From Candidatus Nitrosopumilus sp. SW (lineage in GTDB: Archaea; Thermoproteota; Nitrososphaeria; Nitrososphaerales; Nitrosopumilaceae): a stretch of 64,000 nucleotides of DNA. A program made the translations under genes and the position numbers. The stretch is from contig NZ_CP035425.1 in assembly GCF_006740685.1 (NCBI RefSeq), positions 163,687 through 227,686 of the forward strand. The letters are read 5' to 3'. Below are positions 8,873 through 17,157 of the stretch, piece by piece; the first letter of the stretch is position 1; each line of letters begins with the position of its first letter. Below the pieces are notes generated by a model. It was not told the DNA's origin and ran no database searches. It worked only from the letters and a program-made list of their open reading frames with translations.

Positions 8873-9421
8873 TTGAAAATTGCAAGTGTTTTTCTAATTT
8901 CAGTAGTTTTGCTTTTAGTTCAATCATCATACGGCCAAGAAAAAGAATTAGACATGGATCTTGAAGTAACAGATGAAGAAAAAATCATACTGTTTGGAGG
9001 ATTTGCAATAGCAGTTATTGGCTTGTTTTTATTTTTGGCAAGAGACATCATACTTAGAAAAAAAACATCATATGACAAAGAAGAACTAGAATCAAAAAAA
9101 GACAAAACATATGAGAAATACAAATCAGATTGGGGAGATGATTATGAAGAGATTGGAAAGAGAAGAAACACTGTTAAAGATAAAGAATTCAGAGAGGCTG
9201 CAAGAAATGATGAACTTCCAAATTATTATGAAGTGTTAGGAGTGTCAAGAGACGCAACACAAGAAGAAATAAAGAAAAGTTTCAGAGAACTTGCAAAAAA
9301 AACACATCCAGATAAAACAAAGAAAGATTCTGAAGAAGAGATGTCAAAATTAAACAAAGCATATGAAGTTCTTTCTGATGAAGATAGTAGAGAAAGATAT
9401 GACAAGTATTTTGTAGATTAA
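8873..9421 (+). CDS. Membrane-anchored DnaJ-domain protein
   Basis: A 182-residue protein with an N-terminal signal-like helix, a second transmembrane helix (ILFGGFAIAVIGLFLFLARD) and a charged linker. The C-terminus is a complete J domain with the HPD motif at residues 145-147. The J domain would stimulate DnaK-type ATPase at the membrane. The first helix may be a cleavable signal or an anchor. The start is TTG at 8873. It follows the Lrp gene by 10 bases and its stop overlaps the converging neighbour. Confidence 0.88.
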   Translation: MKIASVFLISVVLLLVQSSYGQEKELDMDLEVTDEEKIILFGGFAIAVIGLFLFLARDIILRKKTSYDKEELESKKDKTYEKYKSDWGDDYEEIGKRRNTVKDKEFREAARNDELPNYYEVLGVSRDATQEEIKKSFRELAKKTHPDKTKKDSEEEMSKLNKAYEVLSDEDSRERYDKYFVD

Positions 9422-9822
9422 ACAGATTCTAGTTTTACAATAATCATGCTAAGCTCTATAGAATCAGGGGTCTGAACACTGTTTGTTAGATTAGCAGATA
9501 TTTCCAAGTTTTTTTGATTCCCATCATTACCTATAGAAGTGGTGATTTTTAATTCTCCAAACTCAGTATTGGGGCCAAGCATCTTCTTTGTAAGTAATGG
9601 GACTACAGAAAGATCTTCGACAGTTCCTTTCATTTTATATGCAAATTTTTCTGAAAAATATACACCCCCACGAGTTGTAGGTTCGTTAATAGGAACAGAG
9701 GAATGGATTACCTGAACGTTAGTTAGAGGATACAAGTTGTCTTTTAAATGAAGATTGAATTGTGATGAACCAGATTCAGTAAAATCAATTAGTGATGTTA
9801 AGAGAATCTCATCAACAGTCAT
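9418..9822 (-). CDS. Conserved hypothetical protein, 134 aa
   Basis: A beta-rich soluble protein without cysteines, signal peptide or known motif. It ends with alternating hydrophobic strands (SIELSMIIVKLESV). It converges on the J-domain gene with a 4-base overlap of stop codons. I do not recognise the family. Confidence 0.65.
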   Translation of the reverse strand: MTVDEILLTSLIDFTESGSSQFNLHLKDNLYPLTNVQVIHSSVPINEPTTRGGVYFSEKFAYKMKGTVEDLSVVPLLTKKMLGPNTEFGELKITTSIGNDGNQKNLEISANLTNSVQTPDSIELSMIIVKLESV

Positions 9823-9914
9823 TTAAAAATAAAAAAATCATAATTCTATTGAATCTTTCTACAAAAAAAATTCTTTCAGATCATCTTTAAAAAGAACAAA
9901 AAGATCGTCTGATT

Positions 9915-11228
9915 ATGCAATTATTTGCAAATACTCAAGTCATGAGAAACAATATTCTTGATTTGTTAATAGAAAATAGATTAGAAGAAGATTGCTATGT
10001 TGAAATGTTAGATTACACCATTGATTTGTTTGAAAGTAGAGGACTTGGAAGAGATTATTATGGATATCACAATATCAACCATGAATTAGAAGTAACATAT
10101 TTTTCACTATTAGCTGCAAAACAAGAAAAAATAGAATTCACACATGATGATATAAAATATCTATATGTTGCTGCATTATTTCATGACTTTGATCCAGAAA
10201 AAAGCGTTGACAAACCACATGAAGAAAGTGTATTAAAATTTATTTCAACAGATAGAAAACTTAGCCAGTTAATAAAAATTGCAAATATTGATTTAGAAAT
10301 TATCAAGGTTTTGATTTTAAGAACAACATATCCTTGGATGGGAGAATTAAAGAAAAATGCTGAAGCACAAATTAAACAATGTTTTCAGAATTCAGAACTG
10401 ACAAGAAATGACATAGAATATCAAAAGCACATAATGGATATGGGGTGGTATCTTACAGTAGTAGACAGAATTAGTGGTTATGCATTAGGAGATTTCTCAA
10501 AGGCTATGGAAATGGCAAAAATGAATGCTCACGCACTTGCATGGAGACCATCATTAATTGTCAGAAGTGCCGTAGCATATTTTGAAGAATTGCTCAATAA
10601 AGAAACAGATATGGTAAAACCAGTTCTCAAAGTACTTTCAAATGAAATGAGGAAGAACTTTTTTGATACAGTTTTATCATTTATGAGAATCAGACAACAA
10701 GAAATTACCATTCAAGCAGATTCTGCATATAAAAATCTCAGGTTAGTTCCAACCATAGAATGCATGACAACTAGAAATGATCCAGAATTCATTAATTCAT
10801 TACATGATATTTTACTAGAATTACCAAGACCACTGCAATTCTTAGATAATTTTGAAAAATCAGTAAAAGATCCAGAGACAATAATCACCACATTGAGATT
10901 AAATGGAAAAAATGGAGAAATTGTAGGGTATGCCAAAGGAGGTTTATTAGAAAATTATAATTTAAGAGAGGAAATAAGAGATGAAAATTATGGTTTAGGA
11001 AACACAGTATTCTTAGAACCAATTGCAGTGAAAATGGGATATTGGGGTCTAAAAGGAGGCAGTGAGATGAGACACATGTTTGTAATGCAAGCACATTCTA
11101 AGAAATTCAAGTATCTAACAAGTTTTGCATTAAGAGATGTAATTAATGCAAGAATTGAAAAAGAGCAAGCAGAGTTTGTAGCACAGTTTGATCCAGAGCG
11201 ATGGGATTATTATCGAATCAAAATTTAG
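9915..11228 (+). CDS. HD-domain protein with C-terminal GNAT-like region
   Basis: A 437-residue protein in two parts. The N-terminal half has HD phosphohydrolase ligands: His56, the His90-Asp91 pair in LFHDFD, and Asp184 in VVDRISGYALGD. From about residue 320 the sequence reads like an acetyltransferase fold (EIVGYAKGGLL, then NTVFLEPIAV). The HD half may act on nucleotides. The GNAT assignment rests on pattern only. The FAD-oxidoreductase gene starts 9 bases downstream, so the two are probably one operon. Confidence 0.7.
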   Translation: MQLFANTQVMRNNILDLLIENRLEEDCYVEMLDYTIDLFESRGLGRDYYGYHNINHELEVTYFSLLAAKQEKIEFTHDDIKYLYVAALFHDFDPEKSVDKPHEESVLKFISTDRKLSQLIKIANIDLEIIKVLILRTTYPWMGELKKNAEAQIKQCFQNSELTRNDIEYQKHIMDMGWYLTVVDRISGYALGDFSKAMEMAKMNAHALAWRPSLIVRSAVAYFEELLNKETDMVKPVLKVLSNEMRKNFFDTVLSFMRIRQQEITIQADSAYKNLRLVPTIECMTTRNDPEFINSLHDILLELPRPLQFLDNFEKSVKDPETIITTLRLNGKNGEIVGYAKGGLLENYNLREEIRDENYGLGNTVFLEPIAVKMGYWGLKGGSEMRHMFVMQAHSKKFKYLTSFALRDVINARIEKEQAEFVAQFDPERWDYYRIKI

Positions 11229-11237
11229 ATTCATTAA

Positions 11238-12683
11238 ATGAATTCAATCAAAGTGCAATTATCCAAAGTTATCAAGGGAGAAGTGCATTCAGAAGAAGAG
11301 TTTAAGAAATTTTATTCTGTTGATGCAAGCTCATATCAAATAATTCCAAAAATAATAGTTATTCCAAAAAATGAAAAAGATGTAATTAACACAGTAAAAA
11401 TTGCAAAAAAATTCAAGACATCAGTAACTGTACGTGGTGCAGGCACAGGATTAGTAGGTAGTTCATTAAATAACGGCATTATTTTAGATATGAAAAAATT
11501 TGATTCAATCAAAATTAAAGAAAAATATGCAATAGTAGGTCCTGGAACAATCAAAGGAAAATTAGACAAAGCATTAGAGAAAAATAAAAAATTTTTTCCA
11601 CCAAATCCATCAATAGGATCATTTTGTTCTGTTGGAGGAATGATTGGGAATAATTCTAGTGGAAGTAGAAGTTTGAAATATGGAAGTATGATAGACAATG
11701 TAATCGAATTAACTATAATTGATGGGAATGGGAATAAAATCACCCTTCCAAATAACAAAAACTTTTCAAATAAAATCCAAAAGAAAATAAAAATTAATAA
11801 CAAAAAAATCCCAAACGTTTCAAAAAATTCATCAGGATATAGAATAGACAAAATCAAATCAAAAAATGACATTCATAAAATCATTATCGGTTCAGAAGGA
11901 ACATTAGGAATTGTCACATCTGCAAAATTAAAAATAAAAAATATTCCAAAGAAAAGAATTCTATTCATCATAGAATATAACTCCATAAAAAATGCAATTA
12001 GAGACTGTGTACTTGTAAACAACACTAACCCATCAGCAATAGAATTTGTAGATAAAATAACATTACAGCAAATTGATTTTAAATTTGAAAGTAATGCGAA
12101 ATGTTTACTTTTTGTAGAATATGATGAAAAAACTAATCAAAACAATAGAAAATTTGAATCAATAATTTCGGGAAAAATTGTTAAAAAATTAACAAAAAAG
12201 CAGGAAATTCACCAATGGTGGAAATATCGAGATTCATCGTTGTTTTACAGCCTGAAAAACATAAAAAAAGAAAATAGAATCCCGCATGTGATTGAGGATG
12301 CAGCTGTTCCCATTGACAAATTATCAGAATTATTTTCAATATTAGAAAAAATTCGTAAAAAATTCAAAACTAAATCAATTGTGTATGGACATATTGGAAA
12401 TGGTAATTTGCATGTCAGACTAATAGGAGAAAGGAAAAAACTATCACTAGTCAAAAATATTGCAACATACTATTTTGATGAAATTATCAAAATAGGAGGA
12501 ACTATTACTGCAGAGCATGGAGATGGATTAGCACGTTCAGAGTTTATCAAAAAACAATATGGAGATACAAATTATCAAACATTTCAAGAAATAAAGAAAT
12601 TGTTTGATCCAAAAAATATTTTGAATCCAGGAAAAATAATTAGTAGACAAAGTACAATTATCAAAAATTTTGAAAAACTATAA
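11238..12683 (+). CDS. FAD-linked 2-hydroxyacid dehydrogenase (GlcD/D-lactate dehydrogenase family)
   Basis: A 481-residue flavoprotein of the VAO/PCMH type. The FAD-binding half contains VTVRGAGTGLVGSSL and the GSFCSVGGMIGNNSSGSRSLKYG signature. The C-terminal half ends with the family's YGHIGNGNLHVR, TAEHGDGLARSEF and LFDPKNILNPGKI motifs. Glycolate or D-lactate oxidation is the usual role, but substrate cannot be read from sequence. No iron-sulfur (GlcF-like) partner is adjacent. Confidence 0.88.
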   Translation: MNSIKVQLSKVIKGEVHSEEEFKKFYSVDASSYQIIPKIIVIPKNEKDVINTVKIAKKFKTSVTVRGAGTGLVGSSLNNGIILDMKKFDSIKIKEKYAIVGPGTIKGKLDKALEKNKKFFPPNPSIGSFCSVGGMIGNNSSGSRSLKYGSMIDNVIELTIIDGNGNKITLPNNKNFSNKIQKKIKINNKKIPNVSKNSSGYRIDKIKSKNDIHKIIIGSEGTLGIVTSAKLKIKNIPKKRILFIIEYNSIKNAIRDCVLVNNTNPSAIEFVDKITLQQIDFKFESNAKCLLFVEYDEKTNQNNRKFESIISGKIVKKLTKKQEIHQWWKYRDSSLFYSLKNIKKENRIPHVIEDAAVPIDKLSELFSILEKIRKKFKTKSIVYGHIGNGNLHVRLIGERKKLSLVKNIATYYFDEIIKIGGTITAEHGDGLARSEFIKKQYGDTNYQTFQEIKKLFDPKNILNPGKIISRQSTIIKNFEKL

Positions 12684-12713
12684 TGTTTAACAATGTAACA
12701 CAAACAGCATTAC

Positions 12714-12766
12714 AAAACTAATGAAGGATTCAATTATGTTTTTGATAGATATTGAACATTAGTTTT
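12714..12766. other. Long stem-loop downstream of the flavoprotein gene
   Basis: AAAACTAATG at 12714-12723 is perfectly complementary to CATTAGTTTT at 12757-12766. Inside it TTCAAT (12729-12734) pairs with ATTGAA (12751-12756). The result is a 16-bp hairpin with a five-base bulge on one arm, 30 bases after the stop codon. It could be a 3'-end structure of the upstream mRNA or a DNA site. Confidence 0.5.
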
Positions 12767-12947
12767 ATCAAAAATGGAACATAACTGATCAAATTCAAAA
12801 ATAAAAATTGAATGAAAAACAATAATTATTTAAAAAATACGTAGAATTCATTCCTAATTTTATCAAAATAACATCCAATACGAAAAAAATAGTTCTAAAA
12901 CACAATAATTAAGATCGGAGGTTTGCCTATTTGTGAAAAAAGTTCAA

Positions 12948-12983
12948 CAAGTTCTTGCTAATAGAACCTTGAGCCTAGTGAAC
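12948..12983 (+). other. Hairpin leader before the 47-aa zinc-ribbon gene
   Basis: GTTCA at 12948-12952 pairs with TGAAC at 12979-12983. CAAGTTCT pairs with AGAACCTTG inside it, with one bulged C. The structure ends two bases before the ATG of the next gene, so if transcribed it could mask or shape that start. The rest of the gap from 12767 to 12947 holds no feature I can support. Confidence 0.35.
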
Positions 12984-12985
12984 AT

Positions 12986-13129
12986 ATGACAATAGGATAT
13001 TGCGTAAAATGCCGAGACAAACGAGAAATCGGTGGCGCTAAACCATACACAATGAAAAATGGTAAACCTGCAATCAAAGGCACATGCCCAACATGTAGTA
13101 CAGCCATTTTTAGAATCGGCAGAGGATAA
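12986..13129 (+). CDS. Zinc-ribbon protein of the DUF5679 type, 47 aa
   Basis: A tiny protein with two CxxC knuckles (CVKC near the start, CPTC near the end) enclosing YTMKNGKPAIKGT, and the closing AIFRIGRG. The layout YCVKC...MKNGxPAxxGTCPxC...FRIG is that of the short DUF5679 zinc ribbons, which also occur at topoisomerase C-termini. Role unknown; nucleic-acid binding is likely. Confidence 0.8.
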   Translation: MTIGYCVKCRDKREIGGAKPYTMKNGKPAIKGTCPTCSTAIFRIGRG

Positions 13130-13146
13130 ATTTCTAATTTAGAAAT

Positions 13147-13398
13147 TCAATACTGCCATTCGTCAGTAAGGCCATTCCATAGCGAACGCATAGGGGATGG
13201 ATCTTTTTCTATTTCTTCTGTAATTCTGTTTTTTAGTACAAAAAAGAAGTTTTCCAAAGCATCAACACCGCCATCATCATACAATTCACGACCAATTTCA
13301 GAAATTCGTTTATGTTTTTCAGAGATTTCAGAAGAGTCAGGGTTTTGTAAACAAAACGTCATTAAATCAATTAGTTCTTCTTCAAGCATGAAATCCAT
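13147..13398 (-). CDS. Conserved hypothetical protein, 83 aa
   Basis: A small acidic, mostly helical protein (MLEEELIDLMTFCLQNPDSSEI, ISEIGRELYDDGG). The size and N-terminal pattern resemble short helical archaeal proteins of unknown role. It shares the strand with the 124-residue gene upstream, about 55 bases away. Confidence 0.65.
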   Translation of the reverse strand: MDFMLEEELIDLMTFCLQNPDSSEISEKHKRISEIGRELYDDGGVDALENFFFVLKNRITEEIEKDPSPMRSLWNGLTDEWQY

Positions 13399-13453
13399 AC
13401 AAAATTTTTGGAGTTTTAATCAAATTTAGGTTTTAGGAAAAAAGAAAAAGAGA

Positions 13454-13828
13454 TTATTTTAAACGTCTGTAAATCTCTTTGAACTCAAGGGATAGATTAT
13501 ACGAGATGTTAAGTAAATGAGCAAGTTGATTCATAGATGTTTTATCATGTCCAAGTTGTCTTAGAATTGTTAATGCTTTTTGTGGAGAACTAGACAATAA
13601 TGGATTTTGTCCAGACCAAGTCTTAAATGCCTCATCAACATCTAGACTAAAGTTCAAAACAAATTCTTTCCAATTTGGCATTGCCTTGAGAGCTTTTTCA
13701 GTTAACAGAACTTGAGACAATTCTCTAAACTCATTTTTCCTGTCAATGTATAACATGTCTAAAGCTTGTTGGACTTTTTCTTCTTGATATTGAGGTACAT
13801 TCAGCATGTACATTCCTGCAATACTCAT
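13454..13828 (-). CDS. Conserved 124-aa protein, paralog of the gene at 59404
   Basis: A helical protein with no known motif. It has a full-length 124-residue paralog at 59404-59778. Shared stretches include GxYMLN, DRKNEFRELS, NWK-FVLNF-LDV, FKTW-GQ, SPQKALTILRQ and TSMNQL-H-LN-SY. That pattern of strict conservation suggests a defined interaction surface. Function unknown; I see no zinc site or helix-turn-helix. Confidence 0.8.
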   Translation of the reverse strand: MSIAGMYMLNVPQYQEEKVQQALDMLYIDRKNEFRELSQVLLTEKALKAMPNWKEFVLNFSLDVDEAFKTWSGQNPLLSSSPQKALTILRQLGHDKTSMNQLAHLLNISYNLSLEFKEIYRRLK

Positions 13829-13932
13829 ATGTTATTATTCACATAATTCAAAATAAATAGTATAGTTGATTCTCTGAAAATTTGTTAGAATTTTCAAATA
13901 AAATTAAACAAATGTAAGAAAAAAAGAAGATC

Positions 13933-15192
13933 TTATTGGAATGGGTCAATAAATGGACAGTTTACAATATGATCACTGTTCATTGGACGTGCAATACCAA
14001 TATCGATCAAGCCAGTTTCTCTGTATGCATTCAAATCATCAATTGTCTCTAACAATTGGGCATTTTCGGGACTAGTCCAACCAGTCATGAAAATTCTCCA
14101 CATTGGAGAGTAATTTTCATCGCCAGGAGCTCCTGCAGCAATTCCTGCTTGGAAGCCCAAAGGACCAGAACCAGTCAAGCCATTTTTGAATTGAAATAGA
14201 TCAACTGCGGCTGAATTTGCAATTAAACTTGCAGATGTTGGAGAACTAACAACACCCATCATACCTGCAGGACCGCTAGGAGTAGCATCTGTTACAATGT
14301 AATAGATGGTTCTACCATCAGGTCCCCATCCACGATGAGCTATGAAAGTTACATTCATCTCTTCTGTATCGATATCAAGAACTTGTCCACCACCATAAGG
14401 AGTTTCATCAGTCAAAGTTTTGTCATCTTTAACCATCATTTGCCCATCAGGCCAAACAATTTGAGGCATATTCAAAACCACATCAACAGATGTTAATGTG
14501 ATTTCACCATTATCTGCAGCTTCCATTACCATTGCATCAGAAGTTAACACCCTAGGTGTTGTGCCTTCATTCCAAGTTACATGTACATGTGAGGTTAATG
14601 CACTGTATACATCTGGTTGTGCAGGAGTGCTAGTAAAAACTTCTCCTTGGAAACCATGTACACCATCACCATCTATTCCATTTGTAAACATGTAAGTTTT
14701 TGAAAGTGCAGCATCAGGAGCATTCTTTAGCAATGGTGCAAGTTCCACTTTCCAATCTTGATTTTTTGTAATCAATTCTGCATGTGTAGGATCACTTGAA
14801 TCAGTGATGATAAAATAAACATCTCCGCCATCATAGTATCCATGATGCATAGGAATAGTTGCAGGAACGTTTGCTCTTGATAATCTAAGTACAGACCCCA
14901 AGTCTGCTTCAGTTATTTCCTCCATCATGGTTTCTTTATCCATTTTTTCAGGAGTTTCGGTAACTGGAATTACAGGTTTGGATTTTCCTTGTTCGGCCAT
15001 CCATGCAGTTTTACCGCCTGGAATTTCAGAACATAGTTGCAATCCACAAACATCAGTGCTAGAACCATATTTTGAAGATCCAACACCCTTACCTTTCAAA
15101 GCTTCAGCGTCTGTGAAAGAACCAGTGGTCATTCCTACTGTAAACAAGGGGAGAATTGCAAGTAATGCAATGTATCTTAGACTCTTGTTCAT
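13933..15192 (-). CDS. Secreted protein with two DUF7482-like repeats
   Basis: A 419-residue exported protein. The signal peptide (MNKSLRYIALLAILPLFTVG) follows the start chosen at 15192. Two related domains follow, each with a GDVYFIITDSSDP / RTIYYIVTDATPS strand and a later FTNGIDGDGVHGFQGEVF / FKNGLTGSGPLGFQAGIA block. I believe this matches a family of secreted thaumarchaeal proteins (DUF7482), but that name is from memory. The final region has CPFIDPFQ at the C-terminus. Probably a cell-surface or extracellular protein; no enzyme motif is visible. Confidence 0.75.
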   Translation of the reverse strand: MNKSLRYIALLAILPLFTVGMTTGSFTDAEALKGKGVGSSKYGSSTDVCGLQLCSEIPGGKTAWMAEQGKSKPVIPVTETPEKMDKETMMEEITEADLGSVLRLSRANVPATIPMHHGYYDGGDVYFIITDSSDPTHAELITKNQDWKVELAPLLKNAPDAALSKTYMFTNGIDGDGVHGFQGEVFTSTPAQPDVYSALTSHVHVTWNEGTTPRVLTSDAMVMEAADNGEITLTSVDVVLNMPQIVWPDGQMMVKDDKTLTDETPYGGGQVLDIDTEEMNVTFIAHRGWGPDGRTIYYIVTDATPSGPAGMMGVVSSPTSASLIANSAAVDLFQFKNGLTGSGPLGFQAGIAAGAPGDENYSPMWRIFMTGWTSPENAQLLETIDDLNAYRETGLIDIGIARPMNSDHIVNCPFIDPFQ

Positions 15193-15243
15193 TAAACAAA
15201 AGATCAAATTTTTCTTTAAAAGAATTTGTCCAAATCAGATACG

Positions 15244-15867
15244 TTAGTCAGAAAGTTCTGAGAAACGATTTTCAACATAATCCCAATTAACAATATTCCA
15301 CCAATCTTTAACATAATCAGTTCTTCGATTTTGATGTTTTAGATAGTAGGCATGCTCCCAAACATCTAATCCCAATAAAGGGATTTTTTGTAGAGTCCAT
15401 GGACTAGTTTGGTTTTCAGTGGAAATTATTTCTATTTTGTTGTATGTCGAATTAAAAACTAACCAAGACCAGCCACTACCTTGAATTCCAATTGCAATAT
15501 CAGAAAATACTTGTTTGAAATTTTCAAAATTCTTAAAATAAACATCAATGGCATCTTCTATCTTCCCACCAGGAGAACCATCACCATTTGGAGTCATAGT
15601 TTCCCAGAATAATCTATGATTCTCAAAACCACCACCAAAAAAATTAATTTTATTTCTTCCAGACTCAGGAATTGGGGTTAGATCAGATAGAATTGAAGTG
15701 ATGTATTGAGGGTGAGATGCACTACCTATCTCTTCAAGAGATCTATTCAAGCCATCAACATATGATTGATGATGTTTTTGATGATGAATTTTCATTGTTT
15801 CAGTATCAATGAATGGTTCTAACTCATCATAATCATAAGGCAGTCTTGGAAGTTCATACTGAACCAT
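15244..15867 (-). CDS. sodA: Superoxide dismutase, Fe/Mn type
   Basis: Converts superoxide to peroxide and oxygen in the cytoplasm. The protein starts with YELPRLPYDYDELEP and carries the metal-ligand positions: the IHHQKHH helix, NHRLFW, and the DVWEHAYY Asp/His pair. At about 207 residues from the start at 15867 it is the usual length. The frame is open for eight more residues upstream. Iron versus manganese cannot be decided from sequence. Confidence 0.95.
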   Translation of the reverse strand: MVQYELPRLPYDYDELEPFIDTETMKIHHQKHHQSYVDGLNRSLEEIGSASHPQYITSILSDLTPIPESGRNKINFFGGGFENHRLFWETMTPNGDGSPGGKIEDAIDVYFKNFENFKQVFSDIAIGIQGSGWSWLVFNSTYNKIEIISTENQTSPWTLQKIPLLGLDVWEHAYYLKHQNRRTDYVKDWWNIVNWDYVENRFSELSD

Positions 15868-15932
15868 AAATTTATTCATTACAATCCACATATAATCTTC
15901 AAGTAGGAATCAAGTTTTTATCCAAAATTACA

Positions 15933-16505
15933 TTGAAAAAAATATTGATTCATCCAACCATTACAGAAATATTTTCAGATGATAGTAAAGCAAATTTATT
16001 TTTTAAATGGATTTCAAACCAGATAAAGGAAAGAAAGAAAATGCAAGAGTTTTTGCATTGGCATGTAGAAGTAATTTCAGAGGTAATTAGTGAAGTAAAC
16101 AAAACTCAAAAAATTGATTTTTTTGAAAAAAATGAAACAGAGCAATGGGCAAAGGATTTTTTAAAAAATTACGATGAAAAAATAAGAAAAATGAGGAACA
16201 TTAGCAATCAAATATTTGAGAGATTTCATGAATTGAAAACAGAATTTAAAGAAATAATTCCAAAAGATCACAAATATGAAAAAGAATCAAATGAGACAAT
16301 GCAAATATTTCTTAACAAACACGAATTACTAGTTGGAAAAATTATTTTTTCATATAGGGAATTATGGTTTTTAGCAAATCACATTACTGATTCTAATTTT
16401 AAGTTGGGTTCAATTAAAAAATATCAAGAATGGGTGGATGAAAATTATACGAATCTAAAAAATGTGAAAAAAGAATTGAAAAATATTGAAAAAGAAATTT
16501 CCTAG
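15933..16505 (+). CDS. Hypothetical helical protein, 190 aa
   Basis: A lysine- and glutamate-rich protein with long predicted helices and no cysteine, signal or membrane segment. The start is TTG at 15933. It sits 37 bases ahead of a winged-helix gene on the same strand and may be cotranscribed. I do not recognise the family. Confidence 0.6.
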   Translation: MKKILIHPTITEIFSDDSKANLFFKWISNQIKERKKMQEFLHWHVEVISEVISEVNKTQKIDFFEKNETEQWAKDFLKNYDEKIRKMRNISNQIFERFHELKTEFKEIIPKDHKYEKESNETMQIFLNKHELLVGKIIFSYRELWFLANHITDSNFKLGSIKKYQEWVDENYTNLKNVKKELKNIEKEIS

Positions 16506-16542
16506 TAGAAAAGATGATAAGAGTTGAAAAATTCAAAAAAAC

Positions 16543-17157
16543 ATGAGAAAATTAGGAACAATTGATTTAGAAATTTTACATTTAGCAATCAAAGAAAATG
16601 GAACATTTGATGAAACTCATATTGAAAATTCAGAATTAAAAAGATTGGGAGTAGGAAAAATTTTAGATTCGCTAGGTTCGCTAAAAGATAGAAAATTTAT
16701 TTCACTTAACAAAAACGGCTCATTTTCTATAACACCCGTTGCAAAAGCAATTCTATGGGGAAATGATATCCCAATCTGGGCAAAAATATTACGTTTGCTT
16801 CAAATAAAATCATGCAATATGGAGCAGATTACAGACATACTAAGAATTCCGGAAGATAAAATTTTACAGGAAGTAGAAAAATTAAGACAAAATCAGTTTG
16901 TTTTAATGTCACCTCAAAGGCAAGATGAGAAAATCATCAAAGTATACGAAATATTACCCGAAGGAATAGAAGAGATTGACAAAACAGAAACAGTTGGGTT
17001 TGATAAAATAAAATTTGGAAATGTAAAACCTGAAATTGAGATTTTGAGTTTAATTGATGAGGTTACAAGAGACATTCAAGAATCTCAAATAGAATCAGAA
17101 ATGAAAACAAAAATCATCAATAAATTATCAAAACTCAAAACAAAATTGAATATCTAG
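16543..17157 (+). CDS. Tandem winged-helix regulator-like protein
   Basis: A 204-residue protein with two helix-turn-helix-like units: LEILHLAIKENGTF...GVGKILDSLGSLKDRKFISL (residues 9-57) and WAKILRLLQIKSCNMEQITDILRIPEDKILQEVEKLRQNQFV (about 80-121). A helical tail may dimerise it. A transcription regulator is the likely role. It converges on the SNF2 gene, whose stop follows immediately. Confidence 0.6.
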   Translation: MRKLGTIDLEILHLAIKENGTFDETHIENSELKRLGVGKILDSLGSLKDRKFISLNKNGSFSITPVAKAILWGNDIPIWAKILRLLQIKSCNMEQITDILRIPEDKILQEVEKLRQNQFVLMSPQRQDEKIIKVYEILPEGIEEIDKTETVGFDKIKFGNVKPEIEILSLIDEVTRDIQESQIESEMKTKIINKLSKLKTKLNI

